Assembly (NCBI RefSeq): GCF_018332695.1 | Contig: NZ_BOQN01000051.1 | Location: forward strand, 1-64,000 | Reading direction: 5' to 3' | DNA: 64,000 nt | Source of the DNA: Paractinoplanes toevensis | GTDB lineage: Bacteria; Actinomycetota; Actinomycetes; Mycobacteriales; Micromonosporaceae | Shown: positions 16,602 through 24,485 of the stretch, one piece after another | Numbering within the stretch: the first letter of the stretch is position 1 | How the letters are laid out: each line of letters opens with the position of its first letter | Program-made: the position numbers and the translations under genes | The notes under the pieces: model-generated | What the model was told of the DNA's origin: nothing | Databases searched by the model: none | What the model saw: the letters and a program-made list of their open reading frames with translations, nothing else

Positions 16602-17671
16602 GGATCGCGGTCATCCCCGGCGACGGCATCGGCACCGAGGTCGTCCCGGCCGGGCTGGAAGCGCTCGACGCCACCGCCGCCCGCTTCGGGCTCACGCTGG
16701 AGTTCGCGGAGTTCAGCTTCGCCAGCGCCGGCTACTGGCAGCGACACGGCACGATGCTGCCGCCCGACTGGGAGGAAACGCTGCGCGGCTTCGACGCCAT
16801 CTACTTCGGCGCGGTCGGATGGCCCGACGTGGTCCCCGACCACGTCTCGCTCTGGGGCAGCCTGCTGCAGTTCCGCCGCACCTTCGACCAGTACGTAAAT
16901 CTTCGCCCCTGCCGGCTCATGCCCGGCGTGCGCAGCCCTCTCGCGGGCCGGGAGCCCGGCGACATCGACTTCGTCGTGATCCGGGAGAACACCGAGGGCG
17001 AATACTCCAGCGTCGGCGGCCGCATCTTCGAGGGCACCGACCGGGAGACCGTCCTCCAGGAGACGATCATGACGCGGGTCGGCGTCGACCGGGTCCTGCG
17101 CTACGCGTTCGAGCTGGCCGCCCGCCGCGAGGCCGGGCATCTGACCTCGGCCACCAAGAGCAACGGCATCTCCATCTCGATGCCGTACTGGGACGAGCGG
17201 GTCGCCGCGATGAAAGACAACTTCCCGGGTGTACGGGTGGACAAGTTCCACATCGACGCGCTGGCCGCCCAGTTCGTGCTGCACCCCGAGTGGTTCGACG
17301 TGGTGGTCGCCAGCAACCTGTTCGGCGACATCCTCTCCGACCTCGGCCCGGCCTGCACCGGCACGCTCGGCATCGCCCCGAGCGCCAACATCAACCCCAC
17401 CCGAGCGAGCCCGAGCCTGTTCGAGCCGGTGCACGGCTCCGCCCCCGACATCGCCGGCCAGGGCATCGCCAACCCGGTCGGCCAGATCTGGTGCGGCTCG
17501 CTGATGCTCGACCATCTCGGCCACCCCGAGGCGGCCGCCCACCTGCTCGGCGCGATCGAGGACGTGCTGGCGTTCGGACCGCGCGACGCGCCCCTCACCC
17601 CCGACCTGCACGGCACCGGCACCACCGCCGAACTCGGTCACGCGATCGCGGAGCGGGTCCGCGAACGCTAG
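16598..17671 (+). CDS. Tartrate / D-malate dehydrogenase-like beta-decarboxylating dehydrogenase
   Basis: 357 aa, typical for the isocitrate/isopropylmalate/tartrate dehydrogenase family. N-terminal IAVIPGDGIGTEV, the substrate segment VIRENTEGEYSSVGGR, SNLFGDILSDLGP with metal-binding Asp residues, and the NAD site EPVHGSAPDIAGQG are all present. It oxidises and may decarboxylate a 2-hydroxy dicarboxylic acid with NAD and Mn/Mg. The SLWGSLLQFRRTFDQYVNLRP stretch resembles tartrate dehydrogenases more than LeuB. Translationally coupled to the GntR gene. Confidence 0.87.
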   Translation: MRIAVIPGDGIGTEVVPAGLEALDATAARFGLTLEFAEFSFASAGYWQRHGTMLPPDWEETLRGFDAIYFGAVGWPDVVPDHVSLWGSLLQFRRTFDQYVNLRPCRLMPGVRSPLAGREPGDIDFVVIRENTEGEYSSVGGRIFEGTDRETVLQETIMTRVGVDRVLRYAFELAARREAGHLTSATKSNGISISMPYWDERVAAMKDNFPGVRVDKFHIDALAAQFVLHPEWFDVVVASNLFGDILSDLGPACTGTLGIAPSANINPTRASPSLFEPVHGSAPDIAGQGIANPVGQIWCGSLMLDHLGHPEAAAHLLGAIEDVLAFGPRDAPLTPDLHGTGTTAELGHAIAERVRER

Positions 17672-17679
17672 CGGCGCCG

Positions 17680-17698
17680 GTAATACCGTCATACAATC
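17680..17698 (-). promoter_or_regulatory. GATYGTATGAY-N6-AC motif, site 1
   Basis: Reads GATTGTATGACGGTATTAC on the minus strand. It ends 5 bp before the ATG of the DUF6282 gene at 17704. One of five matches in the window, proposed targets of the GntR at 23776. Confidence 0.65.
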
Positions 17699-17703
17699 TG
17701 GCG

Positions 17704-18600
17704 ATGATCCAGGACGCCCTGCCGGACGGCTTCGACCGGCTTCTGCGCGGCGCGATCGACCTGCACGTGCACGGCCGGCCGGACGTGTCGGCCCAGCTCG
17801 CCAACCGCGGGGACGACCGCGACGTGGTGCGGCTGGCCCAGGCGTACGGGATGGCGGGGTGGGTTTTGAAATCCCACCTGTGGGCCACCATGGACCGCGC
17901 CCGGGCCCTGCGCGACGCGACCGGCTTCGCCGTTCACGGAAGCATCACGCTCAACCCACCGGTCGGCGGCCTGGAGCCCAGCGTCGTCGAGCTGGCCGCC
18001 GCCCACGGCGCCCGCGTGGTGTTCCTGCCCACCTGGGGCTCGGCCGCCGACGTCGACCGCGACGGTTACATCTCCCAGCTGCTGCGGCGGGCGTCGCCGT
18101 CGTTCGCCGAGTACAACAGCCGCACCGCCATCACCCTGCTGGAGACCGACGGCTCACTGTCCGGGCGGGCCCGGGCGGTCATCGACGCGTGCCGAGCGCT
18201 CGGCCTGTCCCTGGCCTCCGGCCACGTCTCACTCGCCGAGAGCCACGCCGTAGCCGCCTACTGCGCCGACATCGGCCAGCGACTGCTGATCACCCATCCC
18301 CTGCACTACACGGCCGACCTGCGCGACCTGGCCGCCACCGGCGCCTGGCTGGAGTTCTGCAACGCGCCCCTGCTCCACCCGGACGGAAATTTGACCATCC
18401 GCCAGGTGCACGAGGCCCTGACCACGGTCGGCCCGGAGCGGGCGGTCCTCACCACGGACGTGTTCTCCCGCTGGGTGCCGCCCGAGCCGGAGTGCCTGCG
18501 CATGTTCCTCGAACAGCTCGCCTACCTCGGCTGGACCGCCGAGCAGATCGCCACCATGGTCTCCACCAACCCGCGCACGTTCCTGGGAGAACCAGCATGA
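17704..18600 (+). CDS. DUF6282 family amidohydrolase-like protein (copy 2 of 3)
   Basis: 298 aa. DLHVHGRPD gives the N-terminal HxH; LKSHLWAT, LASGHVSLAES, LLITHPLHYT and VLTTDVFSRW supply later His/Asp candidates for a TIM-barrel metal site. It is more divergent from copies 1 and 3 than they are from each other (DLHCHSGPSPFPRR versus DLHQHPGPSPFPRR). It opens a three-gene operon with a CMD-family protein and a metallo-beta-lactamase-fold hydrolase; its start codon lies just after the GATYGTATGAY motif. Reaction unknown. Confidence 0.75.
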   Translation: MIQDALPDGFDRLLRGAIDLHVHGRPDVSAQLANRGDDRDVVRLAQAYGMAGWVLKSHLWATMDRARALRDATGFAVHGSITLNPPVGGLEPSVVELAAAHGARVVFLPTWGSAADVDRDGYISQLLRRASPSFAEYNSRTAITLLETDGSLSGRARAVIDACRALGLSLASGHVSLAESHAVAAYCADIGQRLLITHPLHYTADLRDLAATGAWLEFCNAPLLHPDGNLTIRQVHEALTTVGPERAVLTTDVFSRWVPPEPECLRMFLEQLAYLGWTAEQIATMVSTNPRTFLGEPA

Positions 18601-19160
18601 GAGTCGCCGACGTCAAGCTCGCGGACATGACCGACGAGCAGCGCTCCCTCTACGACTGGTACGCCACCGGCCCGCGAGCCGCGCCGGACAACCCGTTCAA
18701 GCTGGTCACTCTCGACGGAAAGCTGCAGGGGCCACCGGCGGTCTGGATCCTGAGCCCCACCTTCGGGCACGCACTGCAGAAGATCGGCGGCGCGGTCCGC
18801 TTCGGCTCCAGCCTGCCGTGGCGGGCCCAGGAGATAGCCATCCTGCTGGTCGGCCACCACCACAACAGCGAGTTCGAGCTCTACGCCCACGAGCGAGCGG
18901 GCGCAGCGGCCGGCCTGACCGAAGCCGACCTGGCCAACCTGGCCGACGGCAAGGAGCCCACTACAACGTCCGAGATCGAATCCTGCTGCTTCCACACCAC
19001 CCGCCACCTCCTCGAACACGGCACGCTGGACGACGAGTCCTACGCCGCCGCGGCCGCCACTCTGGGCGAGGCGGGCCTGTTCGAGCTGGTCACGGTGGTC
19101 GGCTACTACAACATGGTGGCCCTGCAACTGGCCGTCTTCGACGTGCGGCCACCATCATGA
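18597..19160 (+). CDS. Carboxymuconolactone decarboxylase family protein
   Basis: 187 aa helical protein of the CMD/AhpD superfamily. The central LPWRAQEIAILLVGHHHNSEF and YAHERAGAAAGLTEADL match the family core, but the CxxC of the peroxidase AhpD is missing, so a decarboxylase, lyase or lactone-handling role fits better. ATG 18597 overlaps the DUF6282 stop by 4 bp, with GGGAGA upstream. Two other CMD-family genes lie at 24486 and 35891. Confidence 0.82.
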   Translation: MRVADVKLADMTDEQRSLYDWYATGPRAAPDNPFKLVTLDGKLQGPPAVWILSPTFGHALQKIGGAVRFGSSLPWRAQEIAILLVGHHHNSEFELYAHERAGAAAGLTEADLANLADGKEPTTTSEIESCCFHTTRHLLEHGTLDDESYAAAAATLGEAGLFELVTVVGYYNMVALQLAVFDVRPPS

Positions 19161-19984
19161 ACTGGTCGATCAAAATCCTCGAATACGGCTACGTCGACCG
19201 TTTCCCGGCCAGCAACCTGTTCGCCGCCCAGCCCAACGAGGGCCACCGGCGCATGCCGTACTGCTTCGGCCTGCTGAGCGCACCCGGCCGCCACATCCTG
19301 GTCGACACCGGCTTCGCCGACGAGGCGGTCCACCGCCGGCTCACCGCAAAATACGGAGAAACCCGCTGGTGTACGCCCGTGGAGGCGCTCGCCCGGGTGG
19401 ATGTGACCCCCGACCAGGTCGACACGATCCTGCTGACCCACAACCACTTCGACCACGCAGGCTGCGTAGACGCCTTCCCGGATGCACACGTCTGGATCCA
19501 GCGCCGCGAGATCGACAACTACCTAGCCGCGGCCGCCCGCCCAACCCGCTTCGAGTTCCTGACCCGCTCCTGCCAGGCCGACCTGCCACAACACCTGGCC
19601 GGCCGCAGGGCAACGCTGGTCGACGGCAGAGCCGAGGTGGCCCCCGGCATAGAGCTGCGCCCAGCCCACGACACCCACACCGCCGGCTCACAGCTGGTAA
19701 CGGTGACGAACGAGGCCGACGGCCCATGGATCTTCGCCGGCGACAACGTCTACACCTACGAAAACCTGACCGGCCTGGGCGGCAACGGCGTGCTGGCCCC
19801 GATCGCGATGACCACGGGAAGCGCCGCCACCTGGCTAGACCTGGCCGACGACATGCTGGGGAGCGTAGGCGGCGAGACTCGCCGAATCCTGCCCTTCCAC
19901 GAGGCCGCCCTCTGGGAAACCTTCCCCTCCACAACATGGAGCGACGGCCTGCACGTGGCCGAGGTGTCCACCCACTCATCGTGA
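19157..19984 (+). CDS. Metallo-beta-lactamase-fold hydrolase
   Basis: 275 aa. LTHNHFDHAG is the HxHxDH zinc motif; later ligands are the His in AHDTHTAGS, the Asp in FAGDNVY and the His in LPFHEAALW. It resembles the N-acyl-homoserine-lactonase/quorum-quenching branch of the fold, which opens lactone rings. Coupled (4 bp) to the CMD gene, so a lactone from that enzyme is a plausible substrate. Last gene of its operon; the composite repeat region begins right after it. Confidence 0.85.
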   Translation: MNWSIKILEYGYVDRFPASNLFAAQPNEGHRRMPYCFGLLSAPGRHILVDTGFADEAVHRRLTAKYGETRWCTPVEALARVDVTPDQVDTILLTHNHFDHAGCVDAFPDAHVWIQRREIDNYLAAAARPTRFEFLTRSCQADLPQHLAGRRATLVDGRAEVAPGIELRPAHDTHTAGSQLVTVTNEADGPWIFAGDNVYTYENLTGLGGNGVLAPIAMTTGSAATWLDLADDMLGSVGGETRRILPFHEAALWETFPSTTWSDGLHVAEVSTHSS

Positions 19985-20127
19985 TGCGCAGCCAAGCGCC
20001 GAAAGGCCGCCACTTCTCCAGGTAGCCGACCGCCGCCCAGCAGATAGGACAGCCGTCTCACTACTCGGGCGCTGCGCGACGAATAAGCCGGATATTTCGC
20101 ATCTGCGCCGGACGGAGCCGCCAAGGA

Positions 20128-20164
20128 TGTGGACTTGCTGCTCGCTCCGAACGCGAAGTCCACA
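20128..20164 (-). repeat. Hairpin A, copy 1
   Basis: Arms TGTGGACTT (20128-20136) and AAGTCCACA (20156-20164) around a loop containing GCTCCGAACGCG. The same hairpin with compensatory changes is at 26985-27023. Confidence 0.75.
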
Positions 20165-20206
20165 AGATCCGCAGAAATCGCCAGGCGCCAGGAGGGCGCC
20201 GGGCGG

Positions 20207-20276
20207 ACGCCGAGCGGAGGCAGAACGCCGAGCGCGGCGAACGCCGAGCGGAGGCAGGACGCCGAGCGGACGCCCG
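20207..20276. repeat. 16-18-bp tandem repeat, four copies
   Basis: Units beginning ACGCCGAGCG at 20207, 20225, 20241 and 20259, three of them followed by GAGGCAG-like or close variants. Non-coding and short; no CRISPR-like spacer pattern. Confidence 0.7.
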
Positions 20277-20293
20277 CTCATGGTCTTTGGCTC

Positions 20294-20370
20294 GGGGGAT
20301 CTCCTCGCGGCGGCACGCCCCGCCAACCACCGGTGTGATCGCCTCAAGTGCCGCCGCGAGGAGATCCCCC
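20294..20370. terminator. 23-bp perfect inverted repeat (possible bidirectional terminator)
   Basis: Arms 20294-20316 and 20348-20370 are exact reverse complements (left arm starts GGGGGATCTCCTCG) with a 31-bp loop. It lies between the convergent 3' ends of the 19157 and 20543 genes, so termination from both sides is possible. It has no U-tract. The loop is long for a simple terminator, so a mobile-element scar is an alternative. Confidence 0.5.
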
Positions 20371-20449
20371 AAGCCCCGCAGTAAGCCCAGCCACCCACCA
20401 GTGCCCGACGCCAACCGGCAGGCGCGATCTCCGAGCGCCCGGCCGGGGT

Positions 20450-20466
20450 GTGGGGCAGAGCCCCAC
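20450..20466. terminator. GTGGGGC-AGA-GCCCCAC hairpin
   Basis: Perfect 7-bp stem with a 3-nt loop in block B of the composite repeat, 77 bp past the stop of the monooxygenase gene. Its homolog at 26704-26718 is CGGGGC-TCC-GCCCCG. Likely terminator of the leftward operon. Confidence 0.5.
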
Positions 20467-20542
20467 GGTCTTGCCCCAGCGCCCCAGATCCAGCCGACGC
20501 GGTCCCAAGCTCCAGCACCGCCGGCCACGAACGAAACCGGAC

Positions 20543-21988
20543 CTACCGCCCAGCCCGAAGCCCAAACCGAGCCACAACCCGAGTACCCACCGCATAGGCC
20601 AGATGCCCACCCGGCCATTGCGTGACGTTATGCCCCGACGAGTCGTGATAATAGTTGTGACACCCCGACTCCATAGCGGACGCACCGGACGCAAGCTTCC
20701 GATCAACCCAAGCAACAAAGCGCCGAGCCGCCTCCGGCGAAGTATCAACAACCCGGGCACGACCGCGAGCCAGCCGCCGCACGGCCCCCACAACCACCTC
20801 CGCCTGCCGCTCCAACTGAGCGATGACCGAGACGCCCCCATTGGTGTTAGGCCCGTACAGGATGAAGAAGTTGGGAAACCCCGGCACCGTTATCCCCATG
20901 AACGCGCTGGCCCGCTCTCGCCACACATCATGGATGCTGCGGCCGTCCCGCCCCTTCACGTCCACCCCGGCAAGGAACTTCGTAGGCTGGAAACCGGTGC
21001 TGAGCACCAGAACGTCGACCCGGCGTTCCACCCCGGTCGCGTCGACCACCCCCAACGGCGTAACCCGGCGCACAGCGTGCGGCACCAGCTCGACATTCGA
21101 ACGGTTCAAAGTCGGGTAGAAGGTCGACGACAGGATCGGCCGCTTGCAACCCCACGGATACGAGGGCGTCACCGCCGTACGCGTCGTCTCGTCCTTGATC
21201 GTGGTGGCGATGAAGCGCTCGCAGAGCGCGCGCATCCGTTGCTGGCGGCCGGATCCGGTGTCGTAGCCGCGGAAGCGGCGGTTGCCTTTGTGGAAGATCC
21301 AGGCGCGGTTGGCGCGCTGGGCGAGCGGCACGTTCTTGAAGATCCAGCGTTGGCGCGGGGTGAAGTCGTGTTCGTTCTTCGGTTCGACCCAGCCGGGTTC
21401 GCGCTGGTAGACGTAGACTTGGCCGGCGGTGGGCGCGATCGCCGGGACGATCTGGACGGCGGTGGAGCCGGTGCCGACCACGGCGACCGACTTGCCGGTC
21501 AGGTCGTGCTCCTCCCAGCGGGAGGTGTGGAAGCTCGGGCCGGTGAACTCGTCGAGGCCCGGCCATTCCGGGTAGCGCGGCACGCTAAGCAGGCCGAGCG
21601 CGGAGATGACGACGTCGTACGACTCGGTGTCGCCGTGTTCGGTCTGCAGCGTGTATTTGCTGGTCGACTCCTCCCACACCAGGTCGGTGACCCGGGTGTT
21701 CAGCCGCAGGTGCGGTCGCAGGCCGAAGCGGTCGACCACGTGCTCGGCGTACGCGAGAAGTTCCGGCTGGGTCGCATGGGTGCGCGGCCAGTCGTATTTC
21801 AGGAACGAGAAGGAGTACGCGTGCGAGTGCACGTCGACCTCGCAGCCCGGGTACCGGTTGTCGAACCAGGTTCCGCCGACGCCGGCCGACTGTTCGAAGA
21901 TCGTGTATTCGACGCCCTTGACCCGGCCGAGCTTCACGGCCGCCGCGATGCCGCCCATCCCGGCGCCGATGATGGCGACCCTGGTCAT
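20543..21988 (-). CDS. Flavin-containing Baeyer-Villiger-type monooxygenase
   Basis: 481 aa. First Rossmann GAGMGG (residues 8-13), GTWFDNRYPGC, the Baeyer-Villiger fingerprint FxGxxxHxxxW seen as FTGPSFHTSRW, a second Rossmann VGTGSTA and STGFQ near the C-terminus. It uses FAD and NADPH to insert oxygen next to a ketone, giving an ester or lactone. ATG 21988 overlaps the cupin stop by 4 bp. The lactone or ester product would suit the metallo-hydrolases and CMD proteins encoded nearby. Belongs to the aldolase operon driven from the GntR divergent region. Confidence 0.9.
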   Translation of the reverse strand: MTRVAIIGAGMGGIAAAVKLGRVKGVEYTIFEQSAGVGGTWFDNRYPGCEVDVHSHAYSFSFLKYDWPRTHATQPELLAYAEHVVDRFGLRPHLRLNTRVTDLVWEESTSKYTLQTEHGDTESYDVVISALGLLSVPRYPEWPGLDEFTGPSFHTSRWEEHDLTGKSVAVVGTGSTAVQIVPAIAPTAGQVYVYQREPGWVEPKNEHDFTPRQRWIFKNVPLAQRANRAWIFHKGNRRFRGYDTGSGRQQRMRALCERFIATTIKDETTRTAVTPSYPWGCKRPILSSTFYPTLNRSNVELVPHAVRRVTPLGVVDATGVERRVDVLVLSTGFQPTKFLAGVDVKGRDGRSIHDVWRERASAFMGITVPGFPNFFILYGPNTNGGVSVIAQLERQAEVVVGAVRRLARGRARVVDTSPEAARRFVAWVDRKLASGASAMESGCHNYYHDSSGHNVTQWPGGHLAYAVGTRVVARFGLRAGR

Positions 21989-22884
21989 CGGGGTGCGGGG
22001 TAGTCGTCGGCGTTGAAGACCCAGCCGTCCATCGCGGAGAAGTCGAAGCGGGGCGGCGAGAACACGTCGATCAGGTGGTTCGTGCCGGGGGCGACGGCCT
22101 CGCTGGTGTGCTGCGACGGCGGCGGGATCACCGTGACGGCCGGGGCGACGACCCGCTCGTGCTCGTCGGCGCGCCAGTTCGCCTTGTTGGTCGTCCACGG
22201 CCAGCGGAGGTGGTGGATGTATTCGCCGGCCAGCACGATCGAGCACTGTTCGAAGTCGTCGTGGGTGTGCGGGGACAGCTTGGCCGGGTCACGTGGGCCC
22301 TGCTTGGGGTCGATGAAGTTCACCATGAACGTCGTGCACCGGTAGAGCCGGAACGCCGGGTTGGCCAGCGACGGGACGGTCAGGTCGTACGCCCGGATCC
22401 GGAACCCGCCCGGCGGGTCGGGCCAGGGCTGGAACGGCGGGATGTTCTCGTGCGGCTCGTCGTAGGAGGCGGCGTTCGCGGCGAGCGCGGCGACGTCGGC
22501 CGACTTCGTGGTGAGCAGGCGCAGCACGCGGCCCCGGCCGGTGATCGTGACCGTGCTGTCGCCGGGCGGCATCACGAGCATCGTCTTGCCGCTGACCGTG
22601 ACTCGCTCGCCGCCCGCCTCGGCGGTGGCGGACAACCCGTCGTCGGCGAGCAGGACGACGTACTCATCGGGTTGATCTTGCCGGGGGAAAAGAGCGGTGC
22701 CGTCGAGGTCGGAGTAGCTGACGACGAAGTTCTGGCCGCGGGCGTACCAGGTGGAGATCTCGCCGGTCTTCTCGACCGGCGGCAGGTCGCCGAACTTGAC
22801 GTGCTCGGAGCCGGAGAACCGCTCGGGCACGGCCGGCTTGCCGGTGGGCAGCGTGGAGCGCAAATCCGTGGGGTCGTACGCCAT
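21985..22884 (-). CDS. Two-domain cupin-fold protein, paralog of the 2142-3035 gene
   Basis: 299 aa. It shares with the first copy the order aldolase-cupin, MPPGDSTVTI, WPDPPGGFRIRAYDL, KLSPHTHDDFEQ, VIPPPSQHTS and the C-terminal FNADDYPAP. The PHTHDDFE plus HHLRWPW residues could form a metal site in the second half. Lies 9 bp downstream of the HpcH/HpaI aldolase and overlaps the monooxygenase. Not assigned to a characterised family; a metal-dependent isomerase, lyase or dioxygenase is possible. Confidence 0.75.
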   Translation of the reverse strand: MAYDPTDLRSTLPTGKPAVPERFSGSEHVKFGDLPPVEKTGEISTWYARGQNFVVSYSDLDGTALFPRQDQPDEYVVLLADDGLSATAEAGGERVTVSGKTMLVMPPGDSTVTITGRGRVLRLLTTKSADVAALAANAASYDEPHENIPPFQPWPDPPGGFRIRAYDLTVPSLANPAFRLYRCTTFMVNFIDPKQGPRDPAKLSPHTHDDFEQCSIVLAGEYIHHLRWPWTTNKANWRADEHERVVAPAVTVIPPPSQHTSEAVAPGTNHLIDVFSPPRFDFSAMDGWVFNADDYPAPR

Positions 22885-22893
22885 GAGGGCTCC

Positions 22894-23649
22894 TTAGATC
22901 TGTGAGCGGAGATCCGACGCGGCGGACCTGAGCAGGCTGGTGTCGTTGCTGACCATCACGAACCGGTAGCCGCGGTCGGCGGCCTCGCGGGCCTGGGCCG
23001 CGGTCTGCACGGCGGTGCCGGCCGGGATGCCGCGGGCCTCGGCGGCGGACAGCAGCTTGTCGACGAGCTTCTGGAGTTGGGGGTCGGCGGACGGCAGCCG
23101 CGACGACAGCTGGAGATCACCCATGCCAAGAAAAACACCATTCAGGCCGGGTACGTCGAGGATGTCGTCGACCGCCTCGATCGCGGCCCGCTCCTCCAGC
23201 TGCACGGCCCGCAGCACCTCCTCGTCGCCGAAGCGCAGGTATTCGGCGCGGTCCAGGCCGCCCCACCGGCCCGCGCGGGACGTGATGCCGATGCCGCGGT
23301 CGCCGCCGGGCGAGAAGACCATCTGCCGGACCGCGGCACTCGCCTCGTCGACCGAGGTCACCCGGGGCACCAGGATGCCGTCGACGCCGGCGTCGAGCAG
23401 CCGCTGGAGATGGCTGCCGCTGCGATCGGGCACCCGGACCAGCACCGACAGGCCGGCACCCTGCGCGACGACCGTCGCCTGGTAGGCGAACTCGAACGTC
23501 AGGGGCGCGTGCTCCTGGTCGATGACGATGTAGTCGAAACCGGCGTCCGCCAGGATCTCGATCGGCTCCAAGGCCGGGATCTTGACCCACGTACCGAACA
23601 GGCATCGGTCGGCCGAAGCCAGTTTACGAGCGAAACCCAAGCGCGCCAT
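22894..23649 (-). CDS. HpcH/HpaI family aldolase (copy 2)
   Basis: 251 aa, standard length. GTWVKIPALEPIE, YIVIDQEHAP, ILVPRVTSVDE, the metal-ligand region VQLEERAAI and FLGMGDLQLS match class II 2-oxo-acid aldolases. Compared with the copy at 1282-2145 it lacks the N-terminal repeat extension, and QIES is replaced by QLEE, so specificity may differ. First gene of the leftward aldolase-cupin-monooxygenase operon; the GATYGTATGAY site at 23686 lies 36 bp upstream. Confidence 0.9.
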   Translation of the reverse strand: MARLGFARKLASADRCLFGTWVKIPALEPIEILADAGFDYIVIDQEHAPLTFEFAYQATVVAQGAGLSVLVRVPDRSGSHLQRLLDAGVDGILVPRVTSVDEASAAVRQMVFSPGGDRGIGITSRAGRWGGLDRAEYLRFGDEEVLRAVQLEERAAIEAVDDILDVPGLNGVFLGMGDLQLSSRLPSADPQLQKLVDKLLSAAEARGIPAGTAVQTAAQAREAADRGYRFVMVSNDTSLLRSAASDLRSQI

Positions 23650-23685
23650 GATGGCTCCTCACAAGGGGTTTTGGGTTTCGAGAAT

Positions 23686-23704
23686 GTAGCATCGTCATAC
23701 GATC
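23686..23704 (-). promoter_or_regulatory. GATYGTATGAY-N6-AC motif, site 2
   Basis: Minus strand GATCGTATGACGATGCTAC, in the 126-bp gap between the aldolase operon and the GntR gene. Suited to control both directions. Confidence 0.65.
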
Positions 23705-23775
23705 CTCGACAACCGCGTCGCCCCATTACCGGCTCGGTACGATGGCAGGCACGAACAGACGGGAGGGGGCGGGTA

Positions 23776-24456
23776 GTGACACAGACCAATGCGCTACGCG
23801 TGGAACGCGCTCCGGCGCTCATCCGCTCACAGGTCCTCGACAACCTCCGTCAGGCGATCATCGACCGGCGTCTCGCGCCGGGTCAGCGCCTGATCGAACG
23901 GGAACTGGTCGAGCTCACCGGCGTCTCCCGCACCAGCGTCCGCGAGGCGCTGCGCGAGCTGGCCGCCGAGGGCCTGGTCACCGCGATCCCCAACAAGGGC
24001 ACCGTGGTCACCATGGTCAGCGCCGAGGAGGCGCGCCAGCTCTACCAGGTGCGGTCCGCCCTCGAGGCGCTGGCCGGCCGGCTGTTCTGCGAAAACGCAA
24101 CCCCCGCCCAGCGCAAGGCCCTGGTCCGCGCGCTGGAGAAGATCGACCGCCTGGCCGCGAAGGGTCAGCCGATCCTCGCCGCGAAGGACGCGTTCTACGA
24201 CGTCATCTTCACCGGCGGCGGCAACGACGCGCTGCGCTCGGTGGTGGCCGGCCTGCACGCCCGGGTCAGCGTGCTGCGCTCGCTGTCGCTCTCGGTCGAG
24301 GGCCGCCTCGCGCACAGCCTCGAGGAGCTGCACGCGATCGTCGACGCGGTCGAGGCGAACGATCCCGACGCGGCCGCTGCGGCCTGCGCCCGCCACGTCG
24401 AGGAGGCCGGGCGCTCGGGCCTGATCGCACTCTCTCAGCAGGAGACCATTCCCTAA
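23776..24456 (+). CDS. GntR family regulator, FCD subfamily (copy 2), candidate regulator of the GATYGTATGAY regulon
   Basis: 226 aa from GTG 23776. N-terminal winged HTH (VELTGVSRTSVREALRELAAEGL) and helical FCD domain (VRSALEALAGRLF, FYDVIFTGGGND, LEELHAIVDAVEANDPDAA). Flanked on both sides by GATYGTATGAY sites (23686 and 24457), which points to autoregulation and to control of the divergent aldolase operon and the downstream CMD-ThDP operon. Three further sites lie at 17680, 28020 and 39386. The ligand is probably an intermediate of the shared pathway. Confidence 0.88.
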   Translation: MTQTNALRVERAPALIRSQVLDNLRQAIIDRRLAPGQRLIERELVELTGVSRTSVREALRELAAEGLVTAIPNKGTVVTMVSAEEARQLYQVRSALEALAGRLFCENATPAQRKALVRALEKIDRLAAKGQPILAAKDAFYDVIFTGGGNDALRSVVAGLHARVSVLRSLSLSVEGRLAHSLEELHAIVDAVEANDPDAAAAACARHVEEAGRSGLIALSQQETIP

Positions 24457-24475
24457 GATTGTATGATCGTCGTAC
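24457..24475 (+). promoter_or_regulatory. GATYGTATGAY-N6-AC motif, site 3
   Basis: GATTGTATGATCGTCGTAC, starting at the first base after the GntR stop and ending 10 bp before the CMD start. It would control the CMD-ThDP operon. Confidence 0.65.
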
Positions 24476-24485
24476 GCTGCGACCC

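Larger units (their letters stand above)
19985..20542. repeat. Non-coding composite repeat region, copy 1 (minus orientation)
   Basis: 558 bp without a credible gene, between two convergent genes. Read on the minus strand it aligns with 26640-27110: block B (about 20480-20355) shares GGGGCTCYGCCCC, GCGCTCGGAGATC, GGCTGGGCTTA and GATCTCCTCGC; block A (about 20175-20080) shares GATCTTG, TTCGCGTTCGGAGCGA and an AT-richer tail (GCGAAATATCCGGCTTATTCG-like). Order B then A is the same in both copies. It also contains a tandem repeat and a large inverted repeat described separately. Confidence 0.75.

Noticed and set aside
16484..17692. 402-codon open frame antisense to the tartrate-dehydrogenase-like gene
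   Set aside because: The sense frame has full catalytic and NAD motifs; the antisense frame is a by-product of codon bias.
20207..20276. Possible CRISPR array
   Set aside because: Units are 16-18 bp and contiguous with no regular unique spacers; no cas genes nearby.
24457..24475. GATYGTATGAY read as a -10 promoter hexamer (TATGAT)
   Set aside because: The motif runs in either direction relative to the gene it precedes and lies as close as 5 bp to start codons, so a promoter box cannot explain all five.
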